A stretch of DNA of 64,000 bases, taken from assembly GCA_017507385.1 (NCBI GenBank), contig JAFWAX010000065.1:1-64000 (forward strand), given 5' to 3'. Each line of letters begins with the position of its first letter. Position 1 is the stretch's first letter. The DNA comes from Bacteroidaceae bacterium. GTDB taxonomy: Bacteria; Bacteroidota; Bacteroidia; Bacteroidales; Bacteroidaceae. Below the pieces are notes generated by a model that searched no databases, was not told the origin of the DNA, and worked only from the letters and a program-made list of their open reading frames with translations. This document shows positions 43,636 to 52,442 of this stretch, piece after piece. A program made the translations under genes and the position numbers.

Positions 43636-44697
43636 ATGAAAATAAGTTGTATATTGAAAACGATTCTGTCTGCTTTGCTGTCAGCCGTCACCTGCATGAT
43701 GCAGGCTCAGCACAGTTGGGCAATGGCAACAATTGAAAATGGTAAAAACATGCCGTCCTTTTCCAAGTTTCAATGTCTGTCCGAAAAAGGTTCAAATGGG
43801 GTTGATTATTATCGAATGTATGATTGGGGCTTTCAGATACGGCAAGAGTATTATAATCCTGTAAAACTACAGTACGGTTATCGAATGGAAGATAAACGTA
43901 TCTTTGTCTATGACTTTGAGAAAGAAGAGGAATGCCTTGCTTTCGACTTCACGCTTACTGTTGGCGACCGCTTTGCCACATACAACGGAATGGAGTGGAC
44001 GATAGAAGCGGCTGCTGATACGCTTGTTAATACATCTTACATGGGTATGGGTGAAAACTGCACGAAGCGACTTCTGAAAGTGCGTTCGGTTGATGGCAAA
44101 TATTCCGACCAATGGCTTGAAGACTTTGGCTCGTTTTCCAACCATTTCATGATTCTTCCGATGAATGAAACTCAGCAGACTCAGACGCTCTGGATGGAAT
44201 ATGAGGAAGGCCAATATTTAGCTCGCGAAATATCCTTAGACCCTCTCTTTGCGCATGATTCTGGCGCACCAAGGGAAGAATCAGGAGCTTTCAATGGCTT
44301 ATTCGTGAATTGCACCTATAAGGATGGGACTCTTGTTGTAGAAGATGAGCGATACCGCTCGCCAAACCGCGAATACACCTGCTTCTATCGTGTTGGCGAT
44401 GACCTCTATCGTGCATACGTATGGGAACTGAATCCTGGCACAGAAGCTGCCTACGTTGTATGGTATCGAGACATTGCTTATTATTATGGGCTTCCTGTTC
44501 CGCAAAGCGGAAAATACACGATGCATTTCAACATGGACGAAAGGCCGGCGGATGAAAGTACGAAAATTGTAAACGTAACTGATGCAACTCTCAAAGAAAA
44601 GCCCAATTCGTCTTTCTACGACCTTACAGGCCGCCCAGTCTCCGCTCCAACAAAGGGTATCTACATCCAGAACGGAAAGAAGGTGCTGGTGAAGTGA
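43636..44697 (+). CDS. Secreted protein of unknown function with sorting tail
   Basis: 353 residues with a signal peptide ending MMQAQ. I do not recognise the body; it is beta-rich with repeated aromatic residues. The last 27 residues (YDLTGRPVSAPTKGIYIQNG..VLVK) resemble a type IX secretion C-terminal signal and are encoded by DNA identical to the end of the next gene. The pair is 42 bp apart and probably one transcript. Confidence 0.75.
   Translation: MKISCILKTILSALLSAVTCMMQAQHSWAMATIENGKNMPSFSKFQCLSEKGSNGVDYYRMYDWGFQIRQEYYNPVKLQYGYRMEDKRIFVYDFEKEEECLAFDFTLTVGDRFATYNGMEWTIEAAADTLVNTSYMGMGENCTKRLLKVRSVDGKYSDQWLEDFGSFSNHFMILPMNETQQTQTLWMEYEEGQYLAREISLDPLFAHDSGAPREESGAFNGLFVNCTYKDGTLVVEDERYRSPNREYTCFYRVGDDLYRAYVWELNPGTEAAYVVWYRDIAYYYGLPVPQSGKYTMHFNMDERPADESTKIVNVTDATLKEKPNSSFYDLTGRPVSAPTKGIYIQNGKKVLVK
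44617..44697 (+). repeat. 81-bp direct repeat, copy 1 (sorting-tail coding)
   Basis: Codes for the last 26 residues plus stop of the first secreted protein; identical in every base to 45838-45918. Confidence 0.95.
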
Positions 44698-44739
44698 CGG
44701 GGAAAGAGAACACACATATTGACAATTTACTAATTTAAT

Positions 44740-45918
44740 ATGAAGCTTATGAAACATTTATTGCTTTTTTTCATCTTGAGTTTCGGCTTTGGTGGCATGG
44801 CAAAAGCTGAGAAGCTTCCATTCATCGAAAATGGCAAGACTTGGTATCTGCGGTTTTATTCGCCTAAAGCGTTTGTGATGCAGACATATCATGAGGGGCC
44901 AACGGATGAATATGCTTTACATTTTGGGAAAAATGAAGTGTGGAAAATGGATGGCAAAGTGGACGAGGACACTCTGATAGCTGGACAAGCTTACAAGAAA
45001 CTTTATCGAGGATATGGTGTGGAAATGTCTGTCGCTGCATTGTTGCGTGAGGAAGGGGAGAGGGTGTATCAGTGGAATGTGAAAGCGGAGAAGGAAGAAT
45101 TGCTATATGACTTTGCTCTGAATCAGGGCGATGTGTTTCTCTTGCCTTGTGAAGGAAAATCCTTTACATGCACTGTAACAAAGGTGGACGAGTATGAAGT
45201 TGCGGGGCGTCGTCTGAAAAGAATCCATTTTGATGCACAAGTTTCTAACGAAGATGAAGAGGGGAATAATGGAGATGTGTCGAAAAATGTATGGGTAGAA
45301 GGACTTGGCGCTCTTAATGAAAATCCATTGAATAATGTGATTGACCCTACTTTGGTCGGAGGTGGGTCTTCCTATTGCCCTTACATATTTACATCAACGG
45401 ATTTTTATCCGTTCTCTTTTGCCCAGCAAGGATTTAGAGGACAAGAGCTTGTTTTGTATGAAGAGGTGACAGAAACAGGTTCTAATGGGGCCAATCAAAA
45501 GAATCTGTTGCAATATGAATTGCTCAAAAGGAATGAAGACAAAACAGACACGTTGCATGTCTTTGGTTATTTGTGGTCAAATGCTGATTGCTACCATTAT
45601 ATCTATTGCTATGATGCTTTGTACGGGAAGGTCTTTCTAGAACAGGTGGAAATCGGAATGGCAGCAGGACTCCAGAAAGCTTATCGTATTGATGTGAAAT
45701 TCCCGATGTTCTTTGGAGACTATTTCCACTATGTGGTTGAGGATGATGAGGGAAGCCATCCTGTTGGAGGTCTTGTCAATTCTGATAATGCGATCTCTGA
45801 AGAAATTGGTGTGGGCAAGAATACACAAAAGGGAATATACGACCTTACAGGCCGCCCAGTCTCCGCTCCAACAAAGGGTATCTACATCCAGAACGGAAAG
45901 AAGGTGCTGGTGAAGTGA
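44740..45918 (+). CDS. Secreted protein of unknown function with sorting tail
   Basis: 392 residues; the start may be 44740 or the Met at 44749, both leading into a signal peptide ending GMAKA. The body has ENGKTWYLRFYS, YDFALNQGDVF, and KRIHFDAQ...VWVEGLGAL, a layout weakly like the preceding protein (LAFDFTLTVGDRF, DQWLEDFGSF). This suggests an old duplication. Function unknown. The final 81 bp (45838-45918) are identical to 44617-44697. It ends at a strong bidirectional terminator. Confidence 0.75.
   Translation: MKLMKHLLLFFILSFGFGGMAKAEKLPFIENGKTWYLRFYSPKAFVMQTYHEGPTDEYALHFGKNEVWKMDGKVDEDTLIAGQAYKKLYRGYGVEMSVAALLREEGERVYQWNVKAEKEELLYDFALNQGDVFLLPCEGKSFTCTVTKVDEYEVAGRRLKRIHFDAQVSNEDEEGNNGDVSKNVWVEGLGALNENPLNNVIDPTLVGGGSSYCPYIFTSTDFYPFSFAQQGFRGQELVLYEEVTETGSNGANQKNLLQYELLKRNEDKTDTLHVFGYLWSNADCYHYIYCYDALYGKVFLEQVEIGMAAGLQKAYRIDVKFPMFFGDYFHYVVEDDEGSHPVGGLVNSDNAISEEIGVGKNTQKGIYDLTGRPVSAPTKGIYIQNGKKVLVK
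45838..45918 (+). repeat. 81-bp direct repeat, copy 2 (sorting-tail coding)
   Basis: Second copy, same reading frame, at the end of the adjacent gene. Gene bodies upstream are widely diverged. Confidence 0.95.
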
Positions 45919-45940
45919 TGAAATAGTTTCTTTTTTCGGA

Positions 45941-45983
45941 ATCAGCAAGCCCCACACCAACGATTGGCGTGGGGCTTGCTGAT
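45941..45983. terminator. Bidirectional terminator
   Basis: ATCAGCAAGCCCCAC (45941-45955) pairs with GTGGGGCTTGCTGAT (45969-45983), with an inner CCAA/TTGG extension. It lies between the end of the secreted-protein gene and the end of the GH31 gene. Confidence 0.9.
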
Positions 45984-45994
45984 TTTAATGTAGC

Positions 45995-46028
45995 GTGAGT
46001 TCGACGTGGATTGTGATGATTGTCGAAC
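45995..46028. repeat. GTGAGTTCGAC ... GTCGAAC inverted motif
   Basis: GTGAGTTCGAC (45995-46005) faces GTCGAAC (46022-46028). Same end motif as at 26800-26865; a partial related half (GCCGAACTCGCGTT) is at 32502-32515. Confidence 0.5.
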
Positions 46029-46033
46029 GGATG

Positions 46034-48415
46034 TTACTTCACATTGATGGCTTTTCCGCTATAGGTAACTTTTGTTTCCTTTCCGCCGATGACCTTCACG
46101 TTGAAAGTACGGGTGGCGAGCATGCCCTTGAATGAGCCTGTGCGTTTTCCGATGGTGAGCGTCTTAGAGCGGTCGTTCCACTTGAGCTGGATGGTGCTGT
46201 ACTGTCCCTTCTCGTAGTTGTAGTTGTCACCTTCGTCTTCGTAGAGGGTAAAGGTGGCATCTGCACCTGGGTAAACAACGATGTCGAGGTTGTCGAAGTT
46301 GTTCTCGTTGGCATATTGTACATCAGGTCCGAGAGGCAGGATTGAGCCAGCCTTGATGTAGAGTGGTGCCTTGCTGAGTGGAATCTGCGCTGTGATGTTC
46401 TGTCCGCCATCGAGGAGCGTGTTGGTCCAGTAGTCGTACCACTTGGCTCCTGCAGGGAGATATACTTCGAAGTTCTTTGGCTCGTTCCAGTTGATGCGTG
46501 AATAGTTTTCGTGCTGGAGGTCTTGGCGGTCCCAGCCTGTCATTTCGTTGGTTCTGACAATCTTCTCTGTAGTATAGAGAGGGTCAACTACTGGGCATAC
46601 GAGGACGTTGTGGCCGAAGAGGAACTGACGGTTGTTGTTCCATGTGTTGCGGTCTTCCTTGAAGTCCATGAAGAGGGCGCGCATGAAGGAGTCGTTGTTG
46701 CTGGTCACCTGCCATGACTGGCTATAGATGTATGGAAGGAAGCGGTAGCGGAGCTTGACAGCATCGACAAGGGCATCATAAACGGGTTCGCCCTGCTTGC
46801 CGAAGTAGTAGATTTCGCGGTAGATGTCGGCTCCATGGCTGCGCATCATAGGTGTGAAGGCTCCGAACTGCATCCAGCGCACGTAGAGTTCCTGATATTG
46901 TGGATTGCGTGGAGCGGAGTTGTGACCCTGTGTGTTGTAAGAGCCTGCGAAGAATCCGCCGATGTCTGCGTTGACGTTAGGATTGGCTGTGAGAGTGTAG
47001 TTGAGGCAGATTGGAATCTGCTTGCGGAAGCTGTCCCATGAAGAACCGATGTCGCCGCTCCATGTGTTGGCTCCGTAGCGCTGCTGTCCTGCGAAGTAGG
47101 AACGTGTGAGGATGAAGACGCGCTTGGTGCTGTCAACTTCTCGCTGGCTGTCATACACGCCGCCGACAGTCATGAGCGGGAAGGCATTGCGCACGCTGCG
47201 GTAAGAACCCATGGAGGTCATCTGGTCGCGCTGTTCTTCGGTCAGGTCCATCTGGTCGGGGTCGGTTGAGTCCATCCACCATGCATCGATGCCCATCTTG
47301 TGGAGGCGTGTGAGGTTCTTCCAGTAGATGTCGCGTGCTTCTTTGCTGTAAACGTCGTAGCATCGCACGCCGCTGGGGTAGTCTTTGCGTGGAGGCCATT
47401 GTGGAAGTCCGCTCTGTGGCCATGTGTCGAAGTCGAGCATGAGCCCCTTTTCCTTCAGTTCCTTGAAGGCTTTGGTTTCAGGACCGAATGATGCCCAGAT
47501 GGAGATGCTCATGTGGGCGTTCTGACGATGCACTTCATCAATCATGTCTTGTGCGCGGTCGAAGTCGGGATTGATGAACTCCATGGCATTCCAGTTGTAG
47601 TTGCTGCCCCAATACTGCCAGTCTTGGATAATGCCGTCGAAAGGAATCTTGAGGTCGCGGTACTTGTGCACTACTTCGAGCAGTTCGTTCTGTGTCTTGT
47701 AGCGTTCACGTGACTGGTGGAAACCGTAGGTCCAAAGTGGGAACATGGGCACTTGTCCGGAAAGGCTGCGCATCTCGGCGATGACTCCATCTGCATTGCC
47801 GCCATAGATGAAGTAGTAGTCAATGAGTTTGCCTACTTCTGACTCGAGGACGATGTGTCCAGCTTCTCCTTCTGCAGGAGTGAAGAGGTGGGTTGGGGAA
47901 TAGTTGTCCCAGAAGATACCGTAGCCCTTGATGGTCTGATAGAAGTGTGCGAAGTCTTCAAGGTTGCTCTGTTCCATGCGGCGGCGTTCGCCTCGCTGGC
48001 TCATCTTGCCGTTCTGGAGCAGTCCGACACCGTAGATGCCTTCGTCTGCCTCGACAGAGAAGGTCTGCTTTACACGGAATGCATCGGTGTCGGGACCTTT
48101 GGTGATGGGTGTGAAGGCATAGTCACCTTCGCGAGTGAGGATGTTGCCTTTGTTGTCGGCGAATGTCACTTTCCCATTGTCCACAGTAACAGTAAGCGCT
48201 GATGATTTATAGACGGTGGCTGTTCCTTTCTTGGATTGGCTCACCTTCACTTTTTCAGGCTGTGCAATGACTACGAGAGATTTTTTCTCAACGTTTGTTC
48301 CGTTGTCCTTCACGATGCGTACCGTGTTGGGTGTGTAGAACTCTACTGTTTGTGCTTGGGCAGAAGTGAAGCCCAAGAGGGAGAGGAGAGAAAGAATGAA
48401 TGTTTTCTTTTTCAT
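46034..48415 (-). CDS. GH31 alpha-xylosidase/alpha-glucosidase
   Basis: 793 residues with a signal peptide ending SAQAQ. The GH31 catalytic barrel shows GIIQDWQYWG, the nucleophile in WWMDSTDPD (Asp382), the likely acid/base in WSGDIGSSW, and GGFFAG. The N-terminal beta-sandwich and two C-terminal beta domains of the family are present (FTLYEDEGDNYNYEKG). In this neighbourhood, release of alpha-linked xylose from hemicellulose oligosaccharides is the best guess. It is last in a minus-strand run after the GH30-like and GH43 genes. Confidence 0.88.
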   Translation of the reverse strand: MKKKTFILSLLSLLGFTSAQAQTVEFYTPNTVRIVKDNGTNVEKKSLVVIAQPEKVKVSQSKKGTATVYKSSALTVTVDNGKVTFADNKGNILTREGDYAFTPITKGPDTDAFRVKQTFSVEADEGIYGVGLLQNGKMSQRGERRRMEQSNLEDFAHFYQTIKGYGIFWDNYSPTHLFTPAEGEAGHIVLESEVGKLIDYYFIYGGNADGVIAEMRSLSGQVPMFPLWTYGFHQSRERYKTQNELLEVVHKYRDLKIPFDGIIQDWQYWGSNYNWNAMEFINPDFDRAQDMIDEVHRQNAHMSISIWASFGPETKAFKELKEKGLMLDFDTWPQSGLPQWPPRKDYPSGVRCYDVYSKEARDIYWKNLTRLHKMGIDAWWMDSTDPDQMDLTEEQRDQMTSMGSYRSVRNAFPLMTVGGVYDSQREVDSTKRVFILTRSYFAGQQRYGANTWSGDIGSSWDSFRKQIPICLNYTLTANPNVNADIGGFFAGSYNTQGHNSAPRNPQYQELYVRWMQFGAFTPMMRSHGADIYREIYYFGKQGEPVYDALVDAVKLRYRFLPYIYSQSWQVTSNNDSFMRALFMDFKEDRNTWNNNRQFLFGHNVLVCPVVDPLYTTEKIVRTNEMTGWDRQDLQHENYSRINWNEPKNFEVYLPAGAKWYDYWTNTLLDGGQNITAQIPLSKAPLYIKAGSILPLGPDVQYANENNFDNLDIVVYPGADATFTLYEDEGDNYNYEKGQYSTIQLKWNDRSKTLTIGKRTGSFKGMLATRTFNVKVIGGKETKVTYSGKAINVK

Positions 48416-48476
48416 AGATAATTAGGATAGATAAATATTGGTTATTTGTGTTTGAATATGTATATTTTTCTGATGG

Positions 48477-49568
48477 TTAATATCCGAAGTGTTTCTCCAG
48501 TCGTTTACGCTCTTTTTCAGTAATTTGTATGACTGAGCCGTGGCGTGGAGTGAAGTTCCCTTGGGTTGGAGTATCCTGCACATACTGGAAAGTGGTGAGG
48601 TCGCCCTTGCAGAATTGGTAGTGTCCATTGGCGTAACAGTCGTACATGAGTATGTATTCGGTGGGTTGCTTCTTGGACTTCTTGATGAGGGGAAATACAG
48701 ATGAACCTTCCACTGGATATTGTCCCTCCTTCTGTAAATGCTTCCATTCTACGGCATAGGGTCCTGTGAGGCTTTTGCTAGTAGCGCGCATCACGCCCTG
48801 TCGAGTGCGCCACCCTCCGTTGGGACCTGCAGGATTGATGACGCTGCGACCTTCGTCTTTGAAGAAGAGCACATATTCCTGATTCTTTTCATCATAGATG
48901 ATGTCACCATCGATGGCTGCCTTGCCGAAGTCGAAGAGGAGCTGTGGCTCGCTGATGTCGGTGAAATCTTCGTTGGCGTAGGAGTAGAACAGCTTGAAAT
49001 AGGGCTGATAGAATTTCCTGCGTTCTCCTGTGCGGCGATTGACTTCCCAGTCATTGGTCTCGTATTCCCAGTCGTGGCGTCCGATAGAGTAGTAAATCAT
49101 GTATTTTTTTGCTATAGGGTCCCAAATGGTCTGTGGAGCCCATACAGCATGGAGGTTGGCCTGGCCGAAACCTGCAAGATGAGGGAATCGGGTGGGGAAG
49201 TCGATGGCTGTGTGTTGCCAATGGATGAGGTCGGTGGACTTCATCAGGACAAGGCCGTCGTTTGACTGCCAACCTTGGCTGGAGCGCATATCGGTGAGTA
49301 CCATGTAGAATGTCTTTCCGTCTTGTGCTCTGATGATGTGCGGGTCTCGGATGCTCTTCTTCAGCGAGATGGTGTCGGAGGCGACAACAGGTTTGCCGTC
49401 GTTGAGGGAACGGTAGTTGAATCCGTCGTCAGAGATGGCAAATCGTATCTGTTCGCCTTCTGGGCTATTGTTGGAGAAGAAGGCGAAAAGATAAGACGTA
49501 TATTTCTGCGCATAGGCTGTAGGCAGCGTGAGCAGAAGGGTGAGCAAGGTTATGGAAAGTTGTTTCAT
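48477..49568 (-). CDS. GH43-like arabinosidase/xylosidase
   Basis: 363 residues with a signal peptide ending AYAQ. Five-bladed propeller of GH43 type. Candidate catalytic acids are the Asp in SIRDPHI, the Asp in AIDGDIIYD and the Glu in PVEGSSVF. It likely removes arabinose or xylose from oligosaccharides outside the cytoplasm. Its start lies 11 bp after the GH30-like gene stop, and GH31 follows after 61 bp, so the three probably form one operon. Confidence 0.83.
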   Translation of the reverse strand: MKQLSITLLTLLLTLPTAYAQKYTSYLFAFFSNNSPEGEQIRFAISDDGFNYRSLNDGKPVVASDTISLKKSIRDPHIIRAQDGKTFYMVLTDMRSSQGWQSNDGLVLMKSTDLIHWQHTAIDFPTRFPHLAGFGQANLHAVWAPQTIWDPIAKKYMIYYSIGRHDWEYETNDWEVNRRTGERRKFYQPYFKLFYSYANEDFTDISEPQLLFDFGKAAIDGDIIYDEKNQEYVLFFKDEGRSVINPAGPNGGWRTRQGVMRATSKSLTGPYAVEWKHLQKEGQYPVEGSSVFPLIKKSKKQPTEYILMYDCYANGHYQFCKGDLTTFQYVQDTPTQGNFTPRHGSVIQITEKERKRLEKHFGY

Positions 49569-49579
49569 CTTAATCGTTT

Positions 49580-52399
49580 TTATGGATAGAGTACTTTTTT
49601 CTTTCCTTGAATGACGATGCCATTTGCAGGAGTGCTGATGCGTCTGCCGCCAAGGTCGTATAGAGCATCATCGTCTGTTGCCTGTTGCCCGTTGTCTGGA
49701 CATATTGCTTGGATGTCCGTGCTGAGAGTCTCTTCATAGTTGTTGCTGATGTCATTGGAAACCTCTCCTGTATCTGTCATTATTGCGGCAATAGCATCGG
49801 CAGAAAGGGCATGGTTGTAGATGCGGAAATCGTCAATTCTGCCGTCGAATAGCGGGTCTGCTTTGAACATGGAACGTCCAATGTAGCAGAGGGATGGAGC
49901 GATGTCGGATGGCTTAATGGTGAAATCGTTGCTTTGTGCAATGTTCTCGCCGTCAAGGTAGAGTATTGCTTGAACGTTGTCACCCATTGGCTTGATGGTG
50001 ATGGCAATGTGATGCCATGATGCAGCACCCAGTTTCTTGCCAGTGGAGAGTACTTGTTCTTCTCCTCCATTTTTCATGACAAATCTCATCTCGCTGCCAT
50101 TGCTGGGGGTGAGGAACATGTATTGGTTGGTTCCGTTGCCAAAATCGAAGATGCGTTGCCAGTTCTCGCCGCCATTGTTGTAGCGTACCCATGTGGCAAT
50201 TGTCATCTCATCGTGATGAGCGGTTGCATAGGGCAGCATAGCATAGATGTCTCCTTTCATGTTGAGACTTTTTGTGCCAGATTTTATCATGGTGGAAACA
50301 CTTGAGTAAGAAGCCGTTCCATGAACTGAAGCGTTGAGGCGGTTAGGGGTGCAGTCGTCTGTGTTTCCATCAAATTGCAGCTGGCAGACAAGGCTTTGCT
50401 CTGCCAGTGGCGCCGCATGAAGCGTATCTGAGGCTTCAGAACGGTTGCAGTGGTAGTCAACGGCTTGTACTTTGTAGATGTATTTCTTCCCTGCCACGAC
50501 AGTGTTGTCGGTGAAGGTTGTCAATGTGTCATTTCGTCCGATAGTGTTGTATTCTATCTGTTCGCCTTCTGTTGCAGGTTCTTCAGCTCTCAGGATTGTG
50601 TACGACGTAACATCGTCATCGGCAGGAGCTGTCCAATTCAGTTCGATGCTGCCGTTTCGCTGCTTGGCATAGAGTGCTGTTGGGGCTTCTGGTGCCTTGA
50701 GTACAGTGAGCGATGGCGTTTTCACATCTGTTGGTAAGAAGCGCCAAAGGTATTTTTTGAGTTCGCTGTCAGATGTATTGCTGTCTGGTTCGCTTTTAGA
50801 AGAGACTCTGGTTCCATCGGTTGAACTGCTGCAGTACAAATATTTGTTGGTCAGTCGGTTGATGATGTAGAAAGAACCATCTTTTGTATACTTGATGTAC
50901 CATTGCTCTTCCATGGGGTGGTTGGTTCCTGCGTTGTAGACAATGACATTGGCAGAAGATGTGAACATGTTCTTCAGGTTTCCCCAGTTTAGTTCTGTGT
51001 TAAGGTGCATGTTGGTATTGCCTGCATTGTCAAAAAACCAATAGGACATGTCACCGTCGGTGTACCCTGGATAAACGTTCCAATGCTGTGTTTTCCCGCT
51101 GCTTTTTCTGGTATTGCTGGTTGCATTTCCGCCATTCATGGTGAGCAGTTTCTTGCTTGACACGTTCATGATTTGGTAGGTTCCGTTCACTTCGAAAGGT
51201 GCAACATCTTCTCCCCAGGTAATGTCAAATAAGCGTTCTGCGTTGATTTGCCCCATCTGATACCCTGTTCCTCCTGGCACATCGTAAACATACATTCGTG
51301 TCGGTCCGTATCCATTGAAATAGACATCTTTGGTAGTACTGATGAAGGCGAAGGAGGAAGTGGAGGCCTGTCGCTCGCTCGAGCCGATATAGCCATGTAC
51401 TTCACCAGTCTTGTCGTTGCGGTAAACTGCAGCGTCTGTCCATGCATCGCGGTTTTCTCCGTAGCCGATGCGCACGCCTTCGTTGGAGTCGATGCAGAAC
51501 TGGCCTCGTGCTTTTGAATCAAAGCCCCACCAAATGCCATTTTCCATACCGTAGTTGGCACCTACGATGGCTTCTCCTACATTGTGGAGTTCGTCGGCCG
51601 TTCCGATAAGTCCGTCGGCTTTCACTTGGGCGAAGAATCCTGCATAAGTGTCAAATGAGCCGGCCAACTGATGTGTGTTTCCCTCGTCAATATATTCTTT
51701 CAGGTAGTTGTACCAAGGCAATGCGCGGTCGCTGTTCAGTGTGTTTCCTCCGCTCACTCGTATGTCTTTGAAGAAAGGGTCTTCCTTGATGAGTTTGGCA
51801 ATGGCAAGGAAATCCTTCATGGCTTGTGTCTCGCTGGATGCTTGTTCCCATACATAGTCGGGTTCGTTGAATGGTGAAACACTGATGACTGTAAGTCCTT
51901 GCTTCTGTACATATTGAGTGGTGGCTTTGATGAGTTTGTGCCACTCTTCAGGCTTCCCTTGGTAATTCTTGCGTCCAGTATAGTCGTCCTCTCCGTCCTC
52001 ATTCTTGAAAAGGGCTTCGTGGTCGCAGTTGAGATTGACTTTGCTGGTTCCTGTTTCTTTGATGAGATCGCATCTCCATTTCAACCTCTTTTGCTGCCTT
52101 GCTGAAAGCGTATAGGTTCCGTCGCCGTTATCGGTTACGAGGTCGTTGGGCTGAAATGACACACGGCCTGTTTCGAAATTGCCTTTCCCAATGTGCGCAA
52201 TGCCTCGATAGACGTTGTAATCCCAGTCCCATGCCGTATCCATTCCCCAGTTGATGTGGTATGCCTTTCCTTCATCGTTGATGTTGAAAATGATGTCGGT
52301 ATCTGCTGCTTTCATTGCCTTCATGTAGTCTGTGCCAGTTTGCGCCATGGCAGAAGCCATAGCGAGCAATGAGAATGTAAATAGTGTGATTTTCTTCAT
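49580..52399 (-). CDS. Multidomain secreted GH30-like glycanase
   Basis: 939 residues from ATG 52399, which opens a signal peptide (ending AMAQ); a longer frame from 52537 overlaps serB and is rejected. Domains: a GH30/clan A-like catalytic barrel (about 25-430) with SPFNEPD (acid/base Glu179) and TADELHNVGE (candidate nucleophile Glu270); a ricin-type beta-trefoil (about 430-590, MNVSSKKLLTMNGG, TNKYLYCSS); a fibronectin III domain (about 600-700); a LamG-like jelly roll (about 710-890); and a tail YDLGGRRISTPANGIVIQG resembling a sorting signal. Probably an endo-acting enzyme on beta-glycans with carbohydrate-binding modules. Confidence 0.75.
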   Translation of the reverse strand: MKKITLFTFSLLAMASAMAQTGTDYMKAMKAADTDIIFNINDEGKAYHINWGMDTAWDWDYNVYRGIAHIGKGNFETGRVSFQPNDLVTDNGDGTYTLSARQQKRLKWRCDLIKETGTSKVNLNCDHEALFKNEDGEDDYTGRKNYQGKPEEWHKLIKATTQYVQKQGLTVISVSPFNEPDYVWEQASSETQAMKDFLAIAKLIKEDPFFKDIRVSGGNTLNSDRALPWYNYLKEYIDEGNTHQLAGSFDTYAGFFAQVKADGLIGTADELHNVGEAIVGANYGMENGIWWGFDSKARGQFCIDSNEGVRIGYGENRDAWTDAAVYRNDKTGEVHGYIGSSERQASTSSFAFISTTKDVYFNGYGPTRMYVYDVPGGTGYQMGQINAERLFDITWGEDVAPFEVNGTYQIMNVSSKKLLTMNGGNATSNTRKSSGKTQHWNVYPGYTDGDMSYWFFDNAGNTNMHLNTELNWGNLKNMFTSSANVIVYNAGTNHPMEEQWYIKYTKDGSFYIINRLTNKYLYCSSSTDGTRVSSKSEPDSNTSDSELKKYLWRFLPTDVKTPSLTVLKAPEAPTALYAKQRNGSIELNWTAPADDDVTSYTILRAEEPATEGEQIEYNTIGRNDTLTTFTDNTVVAGKKYIYKVQAVDYHCNRSEASDTLHAAPLAEQSLVCQLQFDGNTDDCTPNRLNASVHGTASYSSVSTMIKSGTKSLNMKGDIYAMLPYATAHHDEMTIATWVRYNNGGENWQRIFDFGNGTNQYMFLTPSNGSEMRFVMKNGGEEQVLSTGKKLGAASWHHIAITIKPMGDNVQAILYLDGENIAQSNDFTIKPSDIAPSLCYIGRSMFKADPLFDGRIDDFRIYNHALSADAIAAIMTDTGEVSNDISNNYEETLSTDIQAICPDNGQQATDDDALYDLGGRRISTPANGIVIQGKKKVLYP

Positions 52400-52442
52400 A
52401 ATCAAGTTTTTAAGGTTGGATGTTTGAATGGTTCTGTCGTTT

